From an uncultured Neomegalonema sp. (GTDB lineage: Bacteria > Pseudomonadota > Alphaproteobacteria > Rhodobacterales > Rhodobacteraceae): a stretch of 6,656 nt of DNA. Shown here one piece after another: positions 1 to 5,914 of this stretch. The notes below the pieces were generated by a model. The model saw nothing but the letters and a program-made list of their open reading frames with translations. It made no database searches and was not told where the DNA came from. How positions within the stretch are numbered: the first letter of the stretch is position 1; every line of letters begins with the position of its first letter. The DNA lies in contig CALFWP010000134.1 in assembly GCA_937927905.1 (NCBI GenBank), forward strand, positions 1 to 6,656. The letters are read 5' to 3'. The translations under genes and the position numbers were made by a program.

Positions 1-198
1 CTTGTGGATGAGGATACCGACGAGGAAAAATCCTATCAGATCGTCGGCGAAGTGGAGGCTAATATCGAAGCGGGTAAGCTGAATATCAATTCGCCTCTGG
101 CCCGCGCGCTCATCGGGAAAGAAGTCGGTGACAGTGTTGAAGTTTCAACGCCAAGCGGCGGGCGTTGTTACGAAGTTCTGGAAGTCCAATTCGGATAA
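1..198 (+). CDS. greA: Transcription elongation factor GreA, C-terminal part (5' end outside window)
   Basis: GreA binds the secondary channel of RNA polymerase and stimulates cleavage of the backtracked nascent RNA, rescuing stalled elongation complexes. Only the last 65 codons are present, reading from the first base of the window to a TAA. They cover the FKBP-like C-terminal domain that docks on the polymerase. The recognisable family signature is DEDTDEE followed by YQIVGE, then INSPLARALIGKEVGD and a final short beta strand ending YEVLEV. The N-terminal coiled coil with the catalytic acidic tip lies upstream of the window. The close paralogue GreB is less likely, because the DEDTDEE and SPLARALIGK segments follow the GreA pattern. 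The ATG at position 7 is internal, not a start. Identification is by recognition of family motifs. Confidence 0.93.
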   Translation, partial: LVDEDTDEEKSYQIVGEVEANIEAGKLNINSPLARALIGKEVGDSVEVSTPSGGRCYEVLEVQFG

Positions 199-213
199 AC
201 AGACTTTTGGTGT

Positions 214-232
214 ACTGAAGAAACGTTTCAGT
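214..232 (+). terminator. Possible weak terminator hairpin after greA
   Basis: A 6-bp inverted repeat (ACTGAA at 214-219, TTCAGT at 227-232) lies 15 bp after the greA stop. The 7-base loop is followed by the moderately T-rich sequence CTTGTATT. The stem is short and AT-rich and the T tract is broken, so this may be chance. It sits where a greA terminator would be expected, since no strong hairpin occurs elsewhere in the 110-bp gap before the next gene. Confidence 0.25.
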
Positions 233-308
233 CTTGTATTCGTGCATGTTGGCGAGTTACCTACGCTATTGACCGGTTAATTACGACCGGCTCCATCGCC
301 TCTGGGTT

Positions 309-1910
309 ATGAAAGCATACGGCATGACGGGTATAAGTTCGAATAGCCAGTCCGTTTTAACGGGCGATCCGCTTAATGATCTACTGGATGACACCAATAT
401 GAGGCGCGCAGGGTCAAAACTGCGCCCGCGTAATACCAGTGCGGGCGGATCGCGCGGAACTGGCGTAATGGGCGTAGCGACTGTAGCGTCATTGATTTGG
501 ATTGCTTCGGTTCTGTCATTTTCGTGGGCAAGATTTGCCTTACCGGACAATCCTCTGTCAGTGGTTGAGGCTGCACAAGCCCGCATTGGGTTAAGTGACT
601 GGTTGCTTATTATTGCCGCGATACTGGGCCCTCTCCTGTTGATCTGGGTTATCGCCTGGCTGATCAGACGGTCGATGGAGCTTAAGGATGAAAGCCGACG
701 TCTTGCACGGGCAGCTATTTTACTAGCGGATGTCGCCGAGAAATCCGAAAGACGTGCTGAAGCTTACCTGCAATTGCCCGACAAGGCCGAAGGTGATGTG
801 ATTACCGGCGGTTCCGGTCACCTTCACCGCGAAATCGAGCGTGCCAGTAATACTATGCATGCCTTGCAAACCCAGATGGTCTCCATGGAGGTTGCACTGG
901 CAAGACAGTCTTCAATGTTTGATAATGCTGCGGACCGGATAAGAGAGCTTGGCATCACTGAGCCTGATAATGTTCCGCAATCCGGTAATATTGTGCCTGT
1001 CCGCCACACAGAGATATCTGCGCCGGCTTTAACCACCGGCAGTGAGGCGAAAGACGCAGCTATTGTGGATATGTCACTCGACATCGAGGATCCGGTGACG
1101 AAGGCCAGGCGCGATCTTTCCGATGCGCAAGGGGCAACAACCTGGAACAAACTGGTTCCGGACCAGAGCGCTCAGGATGAGGCATTAGATGACCTGCGCA
1201 CAATGCGTGATGATATTCAGGCAATTAAAGCTCCGGTTATGGTAAAGGCGGATACAATTGATCCGTTTGATGATCTTGGTTCTCCCCAGGAACTAAAGGT
1301 ATCCGCTGCTACGGTCGAAACCGGCACCGGTAAAGGAATTCCTGTGCTCAAACCGCTGGAACCGGAGGTGGATGCTCCAAGATTGGTCCCGGAATATAAC
1401 GATAGAGCGATCATCGAAGAGACAAGCGAAGGGGATTTGGCCTTTGCGCAACGATCAATGGATTGGCAAAAGTTCGTAAAAGCAGCCAACTTTCCCGAGC
1501 ATGAGCAGGACAAAGAGACACTCGATGCTCTTTATGACGTGCTGACAGATCCGGAAGCTGCGGCATTGCTGCAATCATCTGAGGATACGCTTGCGACGCT
1601 GGCGGATCTTGATCTTTATATGGAGGATTTCGTCCCGCAAAAATCTCCGGTCTCGTCCTGGCGGGAGCACAGCAATGGAAGCGGCACAATACAACCTATC
1701 GAGGCACCGCTGGAACAAAGCCGGATTACAGCAAAACTCAATGCGGATGCTGCATTTCAAAAGCTGAGCGAACGTTTTGTAAGGCGTTACCATTCCGTAC
1801 TGAAACGACTGTTCAATGAATGCGCAGATGAAGAACTTGCGGTTAAACTTGCGGATTCGCGGACCGGACGGGCTTATATCCTGATGTCGGGTGCTCTCGG
1901 CAGATTGTGA
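309..1910 (+). CDS. Conserved alphaproteobacterial membrane protein of unknown function, two TM helices plus coiled coil
   Basis: This is a 533-residue protein with no assignable enzymatic function. Two hydrophobic segments, about residues 53-75 and 95-119, form an N-terminal membrane hairpin. They are followed by a charged helical stretch (about 120-205) that looks like a coiled coil. Residues about 205-380 are acidic, rich in Pro, Thr and Asp, and probably disordered. The C-terminal part (about 383-533) is helical: a segment beginning MDWQKFVKAANFPE, then a YMEDF motif, and a terminal segment with FVRRYHSVLKRLF and DSRTGRAYILM. I recognise this C-terminal layout from conserved hypothetical proteins of Rhodobacterales-type alphaproteobacteria, from memory and without a search. 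The start is uncertain: none of the ATGs at 309, 324 or 399 has a clear Shine-Dalgarno sequence, and 309 is simply the longest. The gene is not obviously coupled to greA. A structural or scaffold role at the inner membrane is inference from the architecture only. Confidence 0.8.
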   Translation: MKAYGMTGISSNSQSVLTGDPLNDLLDDTNMRRAGSKLRPRNTSAGGSRGTGVMGVATVASLIWIASVLSFSWARFALPDNPLSVVEAAQARIGLSDWLLIIAAILGPLLLIWVIAWLIRRSMELKDESRRLARAAILLADVAEKSERRAEAYLQLPDKAEGDVITGGSGHLHREIERASNTMHALQTQMVSMEVALARQSSMFDNAADRIRELGITEPDNVPQSGNIVPVRHTEISAPALTTGSEAKDAAIVDMSLDIEDPVTKARRDLSDAQGATTWNKLVPDQSAQDEALDDLRTMRDDIQAIKAPVMVKADTIDPFDDLGSPQELKVSAATVETGTGKGIPVLKPLEPEVDAPRLVPEYNDRAIIEETSEGDLAFAQRSMDWQKFVKAANFPEHEQDKETLDALYDVLTDPEAAALLQSSEDTLATLADLDLYMEDFVPQKSPVSSWREHSNGSGTIQPIEAPLEQSRITAKLNADAAFQKLSERFVRRYHSVLKRLFNECADEELAVKLADSRTGRAYILMSGALGRL

Positions 1911-1955
1911 TTTTATTCTATCTGGAAGCCGTCATTCGCTTTCGCGTCTTGTTAT

Positions 1956-2834
1956 TCAGTTTCTGACCGCTGCTTTTTGAGTATCAAACTCGCGGCGCCG
2001 AACTGAAAGTTCTTCTGCTGTGAAGCGGTCAGGATTTGAGTAATCCTCTTTCCATCTCTGTGATAAATCCCAAACTTGCGGGCTCTGAACCGTTTCAGAC
2101 CGCTCTGCAGTTTCCAATAGATCAAGTGCGAGGGATAGTTTATCCGCCTGTGATTGCGGGTCGTGCGGTTTTCCGGCACTGTTTCCGAGGGGAAAGTCCG
2201 AAAAGACAAAACGCGGCGCTCCGGCACGCTCTACAATATCCTTAGCGCATCCCATGATGACCGTCGGAATAGTGCGCGCCTCCAGGTGTCTTGCAACAAG
2301 TGTTACGCTCTGATGGCACACCGGACAATTCGGCATCAGTATAACCGCATCGACGTTATCCCCTTTCAACATAGTAAGAAGTTGCGGTGCATAGACATCG
2401 CGTGTCACGCGCTGGCTTCGATTGGTCGGCAGGCCGTAAAAATATCGCTCTGTCTCTCCGATCCGTCCGGCACTATACGCGTTATGCAAAGCCTTAAGCG
2501 GTAACCAGGTCCGTTGGTCCGTAGCGGCGGTGTTGTCTCTGTCATAAGCGATATGGGAAATGCGTGTATCAGCACTCTCTGTGGCAGGGTGGCGGTAGAT
2601 GCTGAAAAACTTTGCTCCACCATTATACGCTGCACCCGGTCCCTGATCGCCCTTGTCCGGATCAAAAAGCGCAGCCGTGGTGATGATGGCAACCCGCGTT
2701 TGGCTTAATGGCTTGCGCAAGGGCGTAAACGGCACCGGCTCTGAGCAGTGGTCGGCCCATTTATAGGCCGTTTCATAACCCAAAGCCGCATACCATCGCC
2801 GTGTTCGCTCAATATAGTGTATAGGATCAGGCAC
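1956..2834 (-). CDS. Glycine/sarcosine/betaine reductase selenoprotein B-family protein, cysteine form
   Basis: This 292-residue protein resembles the GrdB/PrdB family, the substrate-specific subunits of clostridial glycine, betaine and proline reductases. Family hallmarks are the start YIERTRRWYAALGY, then FTPLRKPLSQTRVAIITTA, and a redox site MPNCPVCHQS with Cys170 and Cys173, where the clostridial enzymes carry selenocysteine. A conserved FPLGN segment follows near 214-218. There is no in-frame TGA at the redox site, so this is a Cys homologue. Stand-alone members occur in Proteobacteria, where their substrate is unknown; a thiol-disulfide or reductive role is inference. The start is GTG at 2834-2832. 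It matches the usual family N-terminus and overlaps the end of the GST gene by 8 bp, which suggests translational coupling; no strong Shine-Dalgarno sequence precedes it. It is the last gene of the three-gene minus-strand cluster and converges on the 533-residue gene across 45 bp. Confidence 0.82.
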   Translation of the reverse strand: MPDPIHYIERTRRWYAALGYETAYKWADHCSEPVPFTPLRKPLSQTRVAIITTAALFDPDKGDQGPGAAYNGGAKFFSIYRHPATESADTRISHIAYDRDNTAATDQRTWLPLKALHNAYSAGRIGETERYFYGLPTNRSQRVTRDVYAPQLLTMLKGDNVDAVILMPNCPVCHQSVTLVARHLEARTIPTVIMGCAKDIVERAGAPRFVFSDFPLGNSAGKPHDPQSQADKLSLALDLLETAERSETVQSPQVWDLSQRWKEDYSNPDRFTAEELSVRRREFDTQKAAVRN

Positions 2835-3468
2835 CAGGAACGCGCAGCGGCTCGTAAGAGATCATTACGTTATCCCTATACGCCTGACGTTCCGACAAGC
2901 GCTGATAATAGGCGGCAAGGGCGGGCAGATCGGCTCTTTTGATCGGCAATGTATAGTACCGGTAAAGCTGGGTGCCGAATGTAATGTCAGCCAGGGTCAT
3001 GCTGGCACCGGCAAGCCAGTCGCATTGTCTGAGTTGCTGTTCTGCAATGCTCATTAGGTGTTTGAGAGTGGTAACAGACTCTTCCAGGATAGCATGGTCC
3101 CTTTCTGCAGCAGGTGTGCGTATAAGCTGCCAAAAGGCTTTGTAAACGACATTCGGAGCGACGGTGGTTTTGGCCCATTCCATCCATTGATCTGCAGGGG
3201 CACGTATACCCGCATCTTCCGGCCAGAATTGCGGTCCGTAGCGCGCCGCTATGTAACGCAGGATTGCCTGACTCTCAAACAGAGTGATGTCGCCGTCCTC
3301 AAGTACCGGAATGAGGCCCATGGGGTTTTTGGCCAGATATTCCGCAGTATCGGTGCCGCCGAATGCACCGCCGATATCCAGCCGTTCAAACTCCAGGCCC
3401 AATTCGCTTAACAGCCAGATCACAGGCTGTACATTGCTGGACGTATTCCGCCCCGATACGGTGATCAT
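2827..3468 (-). CDS. Glutathione S-transferase family protein
   Basis: This 213-residue cytosolic GST conjugates or reduces substrates with glutathione; its actual substrate is unknown. The N-terminal thioredoxin-fold domain (about 1-80) opens with MITVSGRNTSSNVQPV, where Ser10 or Ser11 is the likely glutathione-activating residue. It contains the cis-proline loop GLIPVLEDGD (Pro54) and the glutathione-binding ESQAI motif (Glu65, Ser66). The all-helical C-terminal domain (about 90-200) contains the N-capping box segment MTLADITFG near 157-165. Length is normal for the family. The reading frame extends to an ATG at 3510, but I chose the ATG at 3468. The family fold starts there, an AGGGG lies about 11 bases upstream, and the longer form would overlap the preceding gene by 28 bp. 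The gap to the DUF2585 stop is then 14 bp, and the 3' end overlaps the next gene by 8 bp, so all three are probably one operon. Confidence 0.92.
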   Translation of the reverse strand: MITVSGRNTSSNVQPVIWLLSELGLEFERLDIGGAFGGTDTAEYLAKNPMGLIPVLEDGDITLFESQAILRYIAARYGPQFWPEDAGIRAPADQWMEWAKTTVAPNVVYKAFWQLIRTPAAERDHAILEESVTTLKHLMSIAEQQLRQCDWLAGASMTLADITFGTQLYRYYTLPIKRADLPALAAYYQRLSERQAYRDNVMISYEPLRVPGA

Positions 3469-3482
3469 GAATATATATGCCC

Positions 3483-4049
3483 CTATCTTTGCCAGGCCAC
3501 GGCCTGCCACTCTCTGATCCAGTCCTGTGGTGCCGTCAGCATAATGACATTCAAAGTCAGGCCATCACGGATGAAATATCCCACAATAAGCTCCGCCGCA
3601 ATAAACAAAGCAATACTGACCCGTACCGGCAGGCGTGCGGCGATGGCAAACCCGATAAACATACAGGCGACATCACTCATTGAATTGAGGATACTGTCAC
3701 CATAATAATCGAGTGCAATGGTTGCCTCGCGATAGCGTTCAATCACTGCATTGGTGTTTTCGGCAACTTCCCAGGCAACCTCAAGCGCAGTGGCGAGGAC
3801 AAGGCGAAAGCCGACCCCGGTTTTTCTCACGATCAGCCAGAAAATCGCATAGAAAGACAGGCCGTGCAAAACATGGCTCGGGCTATACCAGTCCAGGATG
3901 TGCTGTGAATTTTCCGCACTGATGATGTCGCCGTGCCAGAATTTGATGGTTCCACATTCGCAAATCGGCGAGCGGCCCATAAAAAACAGCACCGCTGCAC
4001 CCAGTGCGGCGATGCCTATGCTAATTAGTATGCTGTATCTTAATGTCAT
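3483..4049 (-). CDS. DUF2585 / UPF0314 family membrane protein
   Basis: This 188-residue integral membrane protein has about four to five hydrophobic segments (roughly 5-24, 58-75, 81-96, 122-140 and 143-160). It carries the family's conserved polar motifs: GRSPICECG (25-33, Cys30 and Cys32), SAENSQH (44-50), DWYSPSH (53-59), an ExxWExxEN pattern (90-98), DYYGDS (114-119) and RDGLTLN (161-167). The biochemical role of the family is unknown. The dense His, Asp, Glu and Tyr motifs next to membrane segments suggest a catalytic site at the membrane face, but this is inference. Length agrees with the family, and the ATG start gives the expected first TM helix. It is the first gene of a tight minus-strand cluster with a GST and a GrdB-like protein. 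The family is known to me mainly from Alphaproteobacteria, which supports the taxonomic reading of the window. Confidence 0.88.
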   Translation of the reverse strand: MTLRYSILISIGIAALGAAVLFFMGRSPICECGTIKFWHGDIISAENSQHILDWYSPSHVLHGLSFYAIFWLIVRKTGVGFRLVLATALEVAWEVAENTNAVIERYREATIALDYYGDSILNSMSDVACMFIGFAIAARLPVRVSIALFIAAELIVGYFIRDGLTLNVIMLTAPQDWIREWQAVAWQR

Positions 4050-4068
4050 CCGACATCAATTTAACAGC

Positions 4069-4084
4069 ATATGCATATTGTCAA
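4069..4084 (-). promoter_or_regulatory. Candidate promoter/operator region of the DUF2585 cluster
   Basis: On the minus strand a perfect -35 hexamer TTGACA (4084-4079) lies 29 bp upstream of the DUF2585 start codon. Immediately downstream of it is the perfect 10-bp palindrome ATATGCATAT (4078-4069). The best -10-like sequence, TAAATT, is spaced only 15 bp from the hexamer and matches poorly, so the promoter call is weak. The palindrome would sit in the spacer, a typical place for a repressor site, but a 10-bp AT-rich palindrome can arise by chance. Confidence 0.3.
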
Positions 4085-4136
4085 TAATTTCGCAGTAACA
4101 GGTGGATTGTCACATGAAATATGAAAATTTATCCCG

Positions 4137-4412
4137 TTATTGGTTGGTATTATCCTGGATAATATAATTATTGATATCAACTTCCTGGAATTGCTCATTG
4201 GTTCCGGGTGTCGTCGTGGTCGTCACAGGCTGTATGGTTACGGATCCGCTGTTTGTTGAATATGTTTCTGTTTGGGTCACAGTGGTTGCCGTCTGGCTGT
4301 TGCCTATAACCGGTTCCAGTGTGAATTCATCCGGGCTGCTCGCAAAAGCCGTGCCGATGGTAAGAGGCGTCATTGCGAGAGCCCAAAGAACAGTATTTTT
4401 CATCGGAAACAT
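4137..4412 (-). CDS. Small secreted Thr-rich protein of unknown function
   Basis: This 91-residue protein has a clear Sec signal peptide: a short basic start with Lys5, the hydrophobic core VLWALAMTPLTIGTAFA, and an Ala-x-Ala cleavage site before SSPDEF. The mature part is about 66 residues. It is roughly a quarter threonine, has a run of five threonines in one segment, is rich in Asn and Gln, has eight acidic residues, and contains no Lys, Arg, His or Cys. I recognise no family. The start at 4412 is supported by GAGGA four bases upstream; an alternative ATG at 4403 would leave that site 13 bases away. It has its own good promoter in an AT-rich patch and is probably monocistronic, 87 bp upstream of the DUF2585 gene. 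A periplasmic or secreted low-complexity peptide is as far as the sequence goes. Confidence 0.72.
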   Translation of the reverse strand: MFPMKNTVLWALAMTPLTIGTAFASSPDEFTLEPVIGNSQTATTVTQTETYSTNSGSVTIQPVTTTTTPGTNEQFQEVDINNYIIQDNTNQ

Positions 4413-4442
4413 GGATTCCTCACGTTGTAAAATGCAATTTTT

Positions 4443-4471
4443 ATTCTAAAATAAAAATCACGAAATGTCCA
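4443..4471 (-). promoter_or_regulatory. Sigma70-like promoter of the small secreted protein gene
   Basis: On the minus strand a -35 hexamer TGGACA (4471-4466, 5 of 6 consensus bases) is followed by exactly 17 bp and a -10 hexamer TAGAAT (4448-4443, 5 of 6). Transcription would start near 4436, giving a short leader of about 24 bases containing GAGGA just ahead of the ATG at 4412. The surrounding stretch (about 4435-4550) is extremely AT-rich compared with the rest of the window. That is typical of strong promoters with UP-like elements or of sites bound by AT-rich-DNA-binding silencers. Confidence 0.55.
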
Positions 4472-4566
4472 GATTTTTCGCATCTAAAAATATATTTTTC
4501 TTATATATTTTAATATCTTAATAAAAAAATTTAATTTTTCACTGTAAGTATTTCCACTGCCGGTAT

Positions 4567-5304
4567 TCAGGATTGTAAACCTATACTGCGGCGGATTTCA
4601 GGGTCGCGCAAAGAGACGTCTTCCCCTCTGAATTCCGCTGCATCCTCACTGCACAGCCAGACTAATGCCTTGCCGACCCATTCGGCAGGGATATGTTCCG
4701 ACCAGTCAAGCTGACTGACGACATTCACGCCTGAGTTTTTGATAATTGTTTGCATTTCAGTGGCAACGGTGCCTGGGCTGAGGCCGACGACCCTGATATT
4801 GTCCGGTGTTTCATTTTCGGCTGTTTTTGTCAGGCTGAGTACGGCAGCTTTTGAGGCATTGTAATGACTCCAGCCCTCCAGTGCGCCACTCGCGGCTCCG
4901 GAGCTTATATTGACGATAACACCACCGTTTTGCATATGGGGCAGGGCGGCGCGCAGGCCATAATATACGCCTTTGACATTAATATCGATAACCTTGCTCC
5001 AGGCATCCGGGTCAGACTGCGAAAGCATGGCAACAGGATCAATCACACCGGCATTGTTGATAACGGCATCCAGTGTTCCAAAGCTGTCTATAGCCACCCG
5101 GACCGCCTCTGTAACGTCCTTATAACGGCTGACATCGCAAGGTACTGCAATTGCTTGTGGCCCGATTTCCGATGCAAGATCATTGATCTGACCTGCACTG
5201 CGTGCTGCCAGCACGACATTATATCCGGCAGAGGCAAACTCACGAACCGCTGCTGCGCCGATCCCCCGACTTGCGCCTGTGACAAGGACTGTTTTGTTCG
5301 TCAT
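4567..5304 (-). CDS. SDR family NAD(P)-dependent oxidoreductase
   Basis: This is a complete classical short-chain dehydrogenase/reductase of 245 residues, the usual length. The Rossmann nucleotide-binding motif TGASRGIG is at residues 9-16, Asp57 lies in CDV, and NNAG is at 83-86. The catalytic tetrad is visible as Asn109, Ser135 (in NISSG), Tyr148 and Lys152 (YNASK), and SPG is at 176-178. Arg35 in LAARS after the second beta strand suggests a preference for NADP(H), by family rule. It reduces or oxidises a hydroxyl or keto group on an unidentified substrate in the cytoplasm. The C-terminal segment with FRGEDVSLRDPEIRR matches a common SDR subgroup. The ATG at 5304 is preceded by AGGG about nine bases upstream. 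It is 155 bp from the next gene downstream and separated from it by a promoter, so probably a single-gene unit. Confidence 0.93.
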   Translation of the reverse strand: MTNKTVLVTGASRGIGAAAVREFASAGYNVVLAARSAGQINDLASEIGPQAIAVPCDVSRYKDVTEAVRVAIDSFGTLDAVINNAGVIDPVAMLSQSDPDAWSKVIDINVKGVYYGLRAALPHMQNGGVIVNISSGAASGALEGWSHYNASKAAVLSLTKTAENETPDNIRVVGLSPGTVATEMQTIIKNSGVNVVSQLDWSEHIPAEWVGKALVWLCSEDAAEFRGEDVSLRDPEIRRSIGLQS

Positions 5305-5520
5305 TTTTCTACCCTGTTAAGCGAAACCTGCCATGCCTGGATTGACCGTTATATGGGATTGCGGCGGGACAACAGGCTTCTGATAGGAATTTATAGCGGA
5401 TTACATAGACAGTTACAGTAGCCGGATCGACCCCACAATATTCGGAGCAGCGCATTCTCAGGGTTCTTTGTCCAGTCTCAGTCGTATCAGTAGATGTTAT
5501 TTTGACTTACACTGAAGATT
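5305..5520. other. Intergenic stretch upstream of the SDR gene, nothing assignable
   Basis: These roughly 215 bases hold no convincing reading frame, hairpin or RNA gene. The minus-strand part next to the SDR start must contain its promoter. TATAAC (5355-5350) and TATAAA (5395-5390) are -10-like sequences there, but neither has a well-spaced -35, so no promoter is called. No copy of the guaA 3' end, which would mark an attachment site, was seen here. Confidence 0.5.
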
Positions 5521-5640
5521 TCAAAAGGAAAACTTGAAGCAACCGACTGAATTGGCGCGCAGGGCGTTCTCCATGCCCTTTTTGGCATCCTCAATCCAGC
5601 TCTTGATCTCGGAGGGCGCAAGGTCGAAAGGTTGCGACTT
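5521..5640 (-). pseudogene. Coding-like remnant, C-terminal fragment of an unidentified protein
   Basis: Minus-strand frame ending in TGA at 5523-5521. The part from about 5634 to 5541 reads like genuine protein: PFDLAPSEIKSWIEDAKK followed by GMENALRAN, an amphipathic, charged helical segment. Its codons favour G or C in the third position, as expected for a real gene of this genome. Upstream of about 5640 the frame stays open but becomes a nonsensical string rich in Pro, His and Gln antisense to the neighbouring remnant, so the protein's body is missing. The last few residues before the stop also look random. I do not recognise the family. A tail of a mobile-element or phage-type gene is possible but unsupported. 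Confidence 0.4.
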
Positions 5641-5876
5641 TTGGACTGGATGGCGAAACCCGGACCATTGATGTTGTTGCAGATATAGCGGCCGCGGGTG
5701 TCGGCGCGGTTGGCGGCAACATACTATTCGGCGGCCCGATCGGAGCGGGTATTGATCTTGCGACCGGTGCGGGTCTGGATCACTTTCCTGATCCGGTGCA
5801 TGCCGATTTCAGCAAGCCGCAAAGTGAGCAAATACAAGGCGGCCAGGCAGTATCAGACAGCAACTCCGCATCCTGA
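5607..5876 (+). pseudogene. 5'-truncated remnant with a glycine-rich hydrophobic segment, lipoprotein/PEGA-type protein tail
   Basis: Plus-strand frame from just after an in-frame stop at 5604-5606 to TGA at 5874-5876. The credible protein starts near 5631 with TFGLDGETRTIDVVADIA. It continues with a Gly/Ala-rich membrane-compatible stretch containing GGNILFGGPIGAGIDLATGA and then LDHFPDPVHADF, ending in a polar tail. This pattern is familiar to me from the C-terminal region of small alphaproteobacterial surface proteins or lipoproteins with PEGA-like domains, where a G-N-x-L-x-G-G-x-I-G-x-x-x-D motif follows a beta domain. There is no ATG in frame and no signal peptide, so the N-terminal part is lost. 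The break falls close to where the opposite-strand remnant begins. A functional gene using a non-standard start is unlikely. The assignment is by memory, without a search. Confidence 0.5.
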
Positions 5877-5890
5877 TTTAGCAAATAGTG

Positions 5891-5914
5891 TAAGGCCCGG
5901 GATGGCGGGCCTTA
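5891..5914 (-). terminator. Hairpin terminator overlapping the guaA stop codon
   Basis: This is a perfect 9-bp inverted repeat (TAAGGCCCG at 5891-5899, CGGGCCTTA at 5906-5914) with a 6-base loop. Its last three plus-strand bases are the complement of the guaA TAA stop. The stem is GC-rich in the middle. No long T tract follows on either side; the minus strand continues CACTATTTGC. Efficiency as an intrinsic terminator is therefore uncertain. It could serve guaA and, historically, the plus-strand remnant ending at 5876. Confidence 0.5.

Noticed and set aside
271..290. Direct repeat GACCGG (271-276 and 285-290) before the 533-codon gene
   Set aside because: Six bases repeated once is too little to call a regulatory site, and no well-spaced promoter hexamers frame it.
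824..1150. Minus-strand open frames inside the 533-codon gene (also 281-586, 1217-1513 and 1411-1689)
   Set aside because: They overlap a long frame with sensible domain structure. Their translations are Ser- and Pro-rich antisense products without motifs.
2154..2504. Plus-strand open frame of 116 codons opposite the GrdB-like gene
   Set aside because: It is a shadow of a gene with clear family motifs on the other strand, and its own translation shows nothing recognisable.
4864..5421. Long plus-strand open frame opposite the SDR gene
   Set aside because: It is antisense to a complete SDR with all catalytic motifs. Its translation is rich in Cys, His and Arg with no domain pattern, and it has no supporting ribosome site.
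5561..5583. Hairpin AGGGC/GCCCT followed by five T residues, resembling a plus-strand terminator
   Set aside because: The stem is only 5 bp, and the sequence reads as good coding sequence on the minus strand, so chance is the simpler explanation.
5305..5911. Search for an attachment-site duplication of the guaA 3' end or a tRNA gene
   Set aside because: No second copy of the terminal guaA sequence and no cloverleaf-like structure was found by eye. Any partner site would have to lie outside the window.
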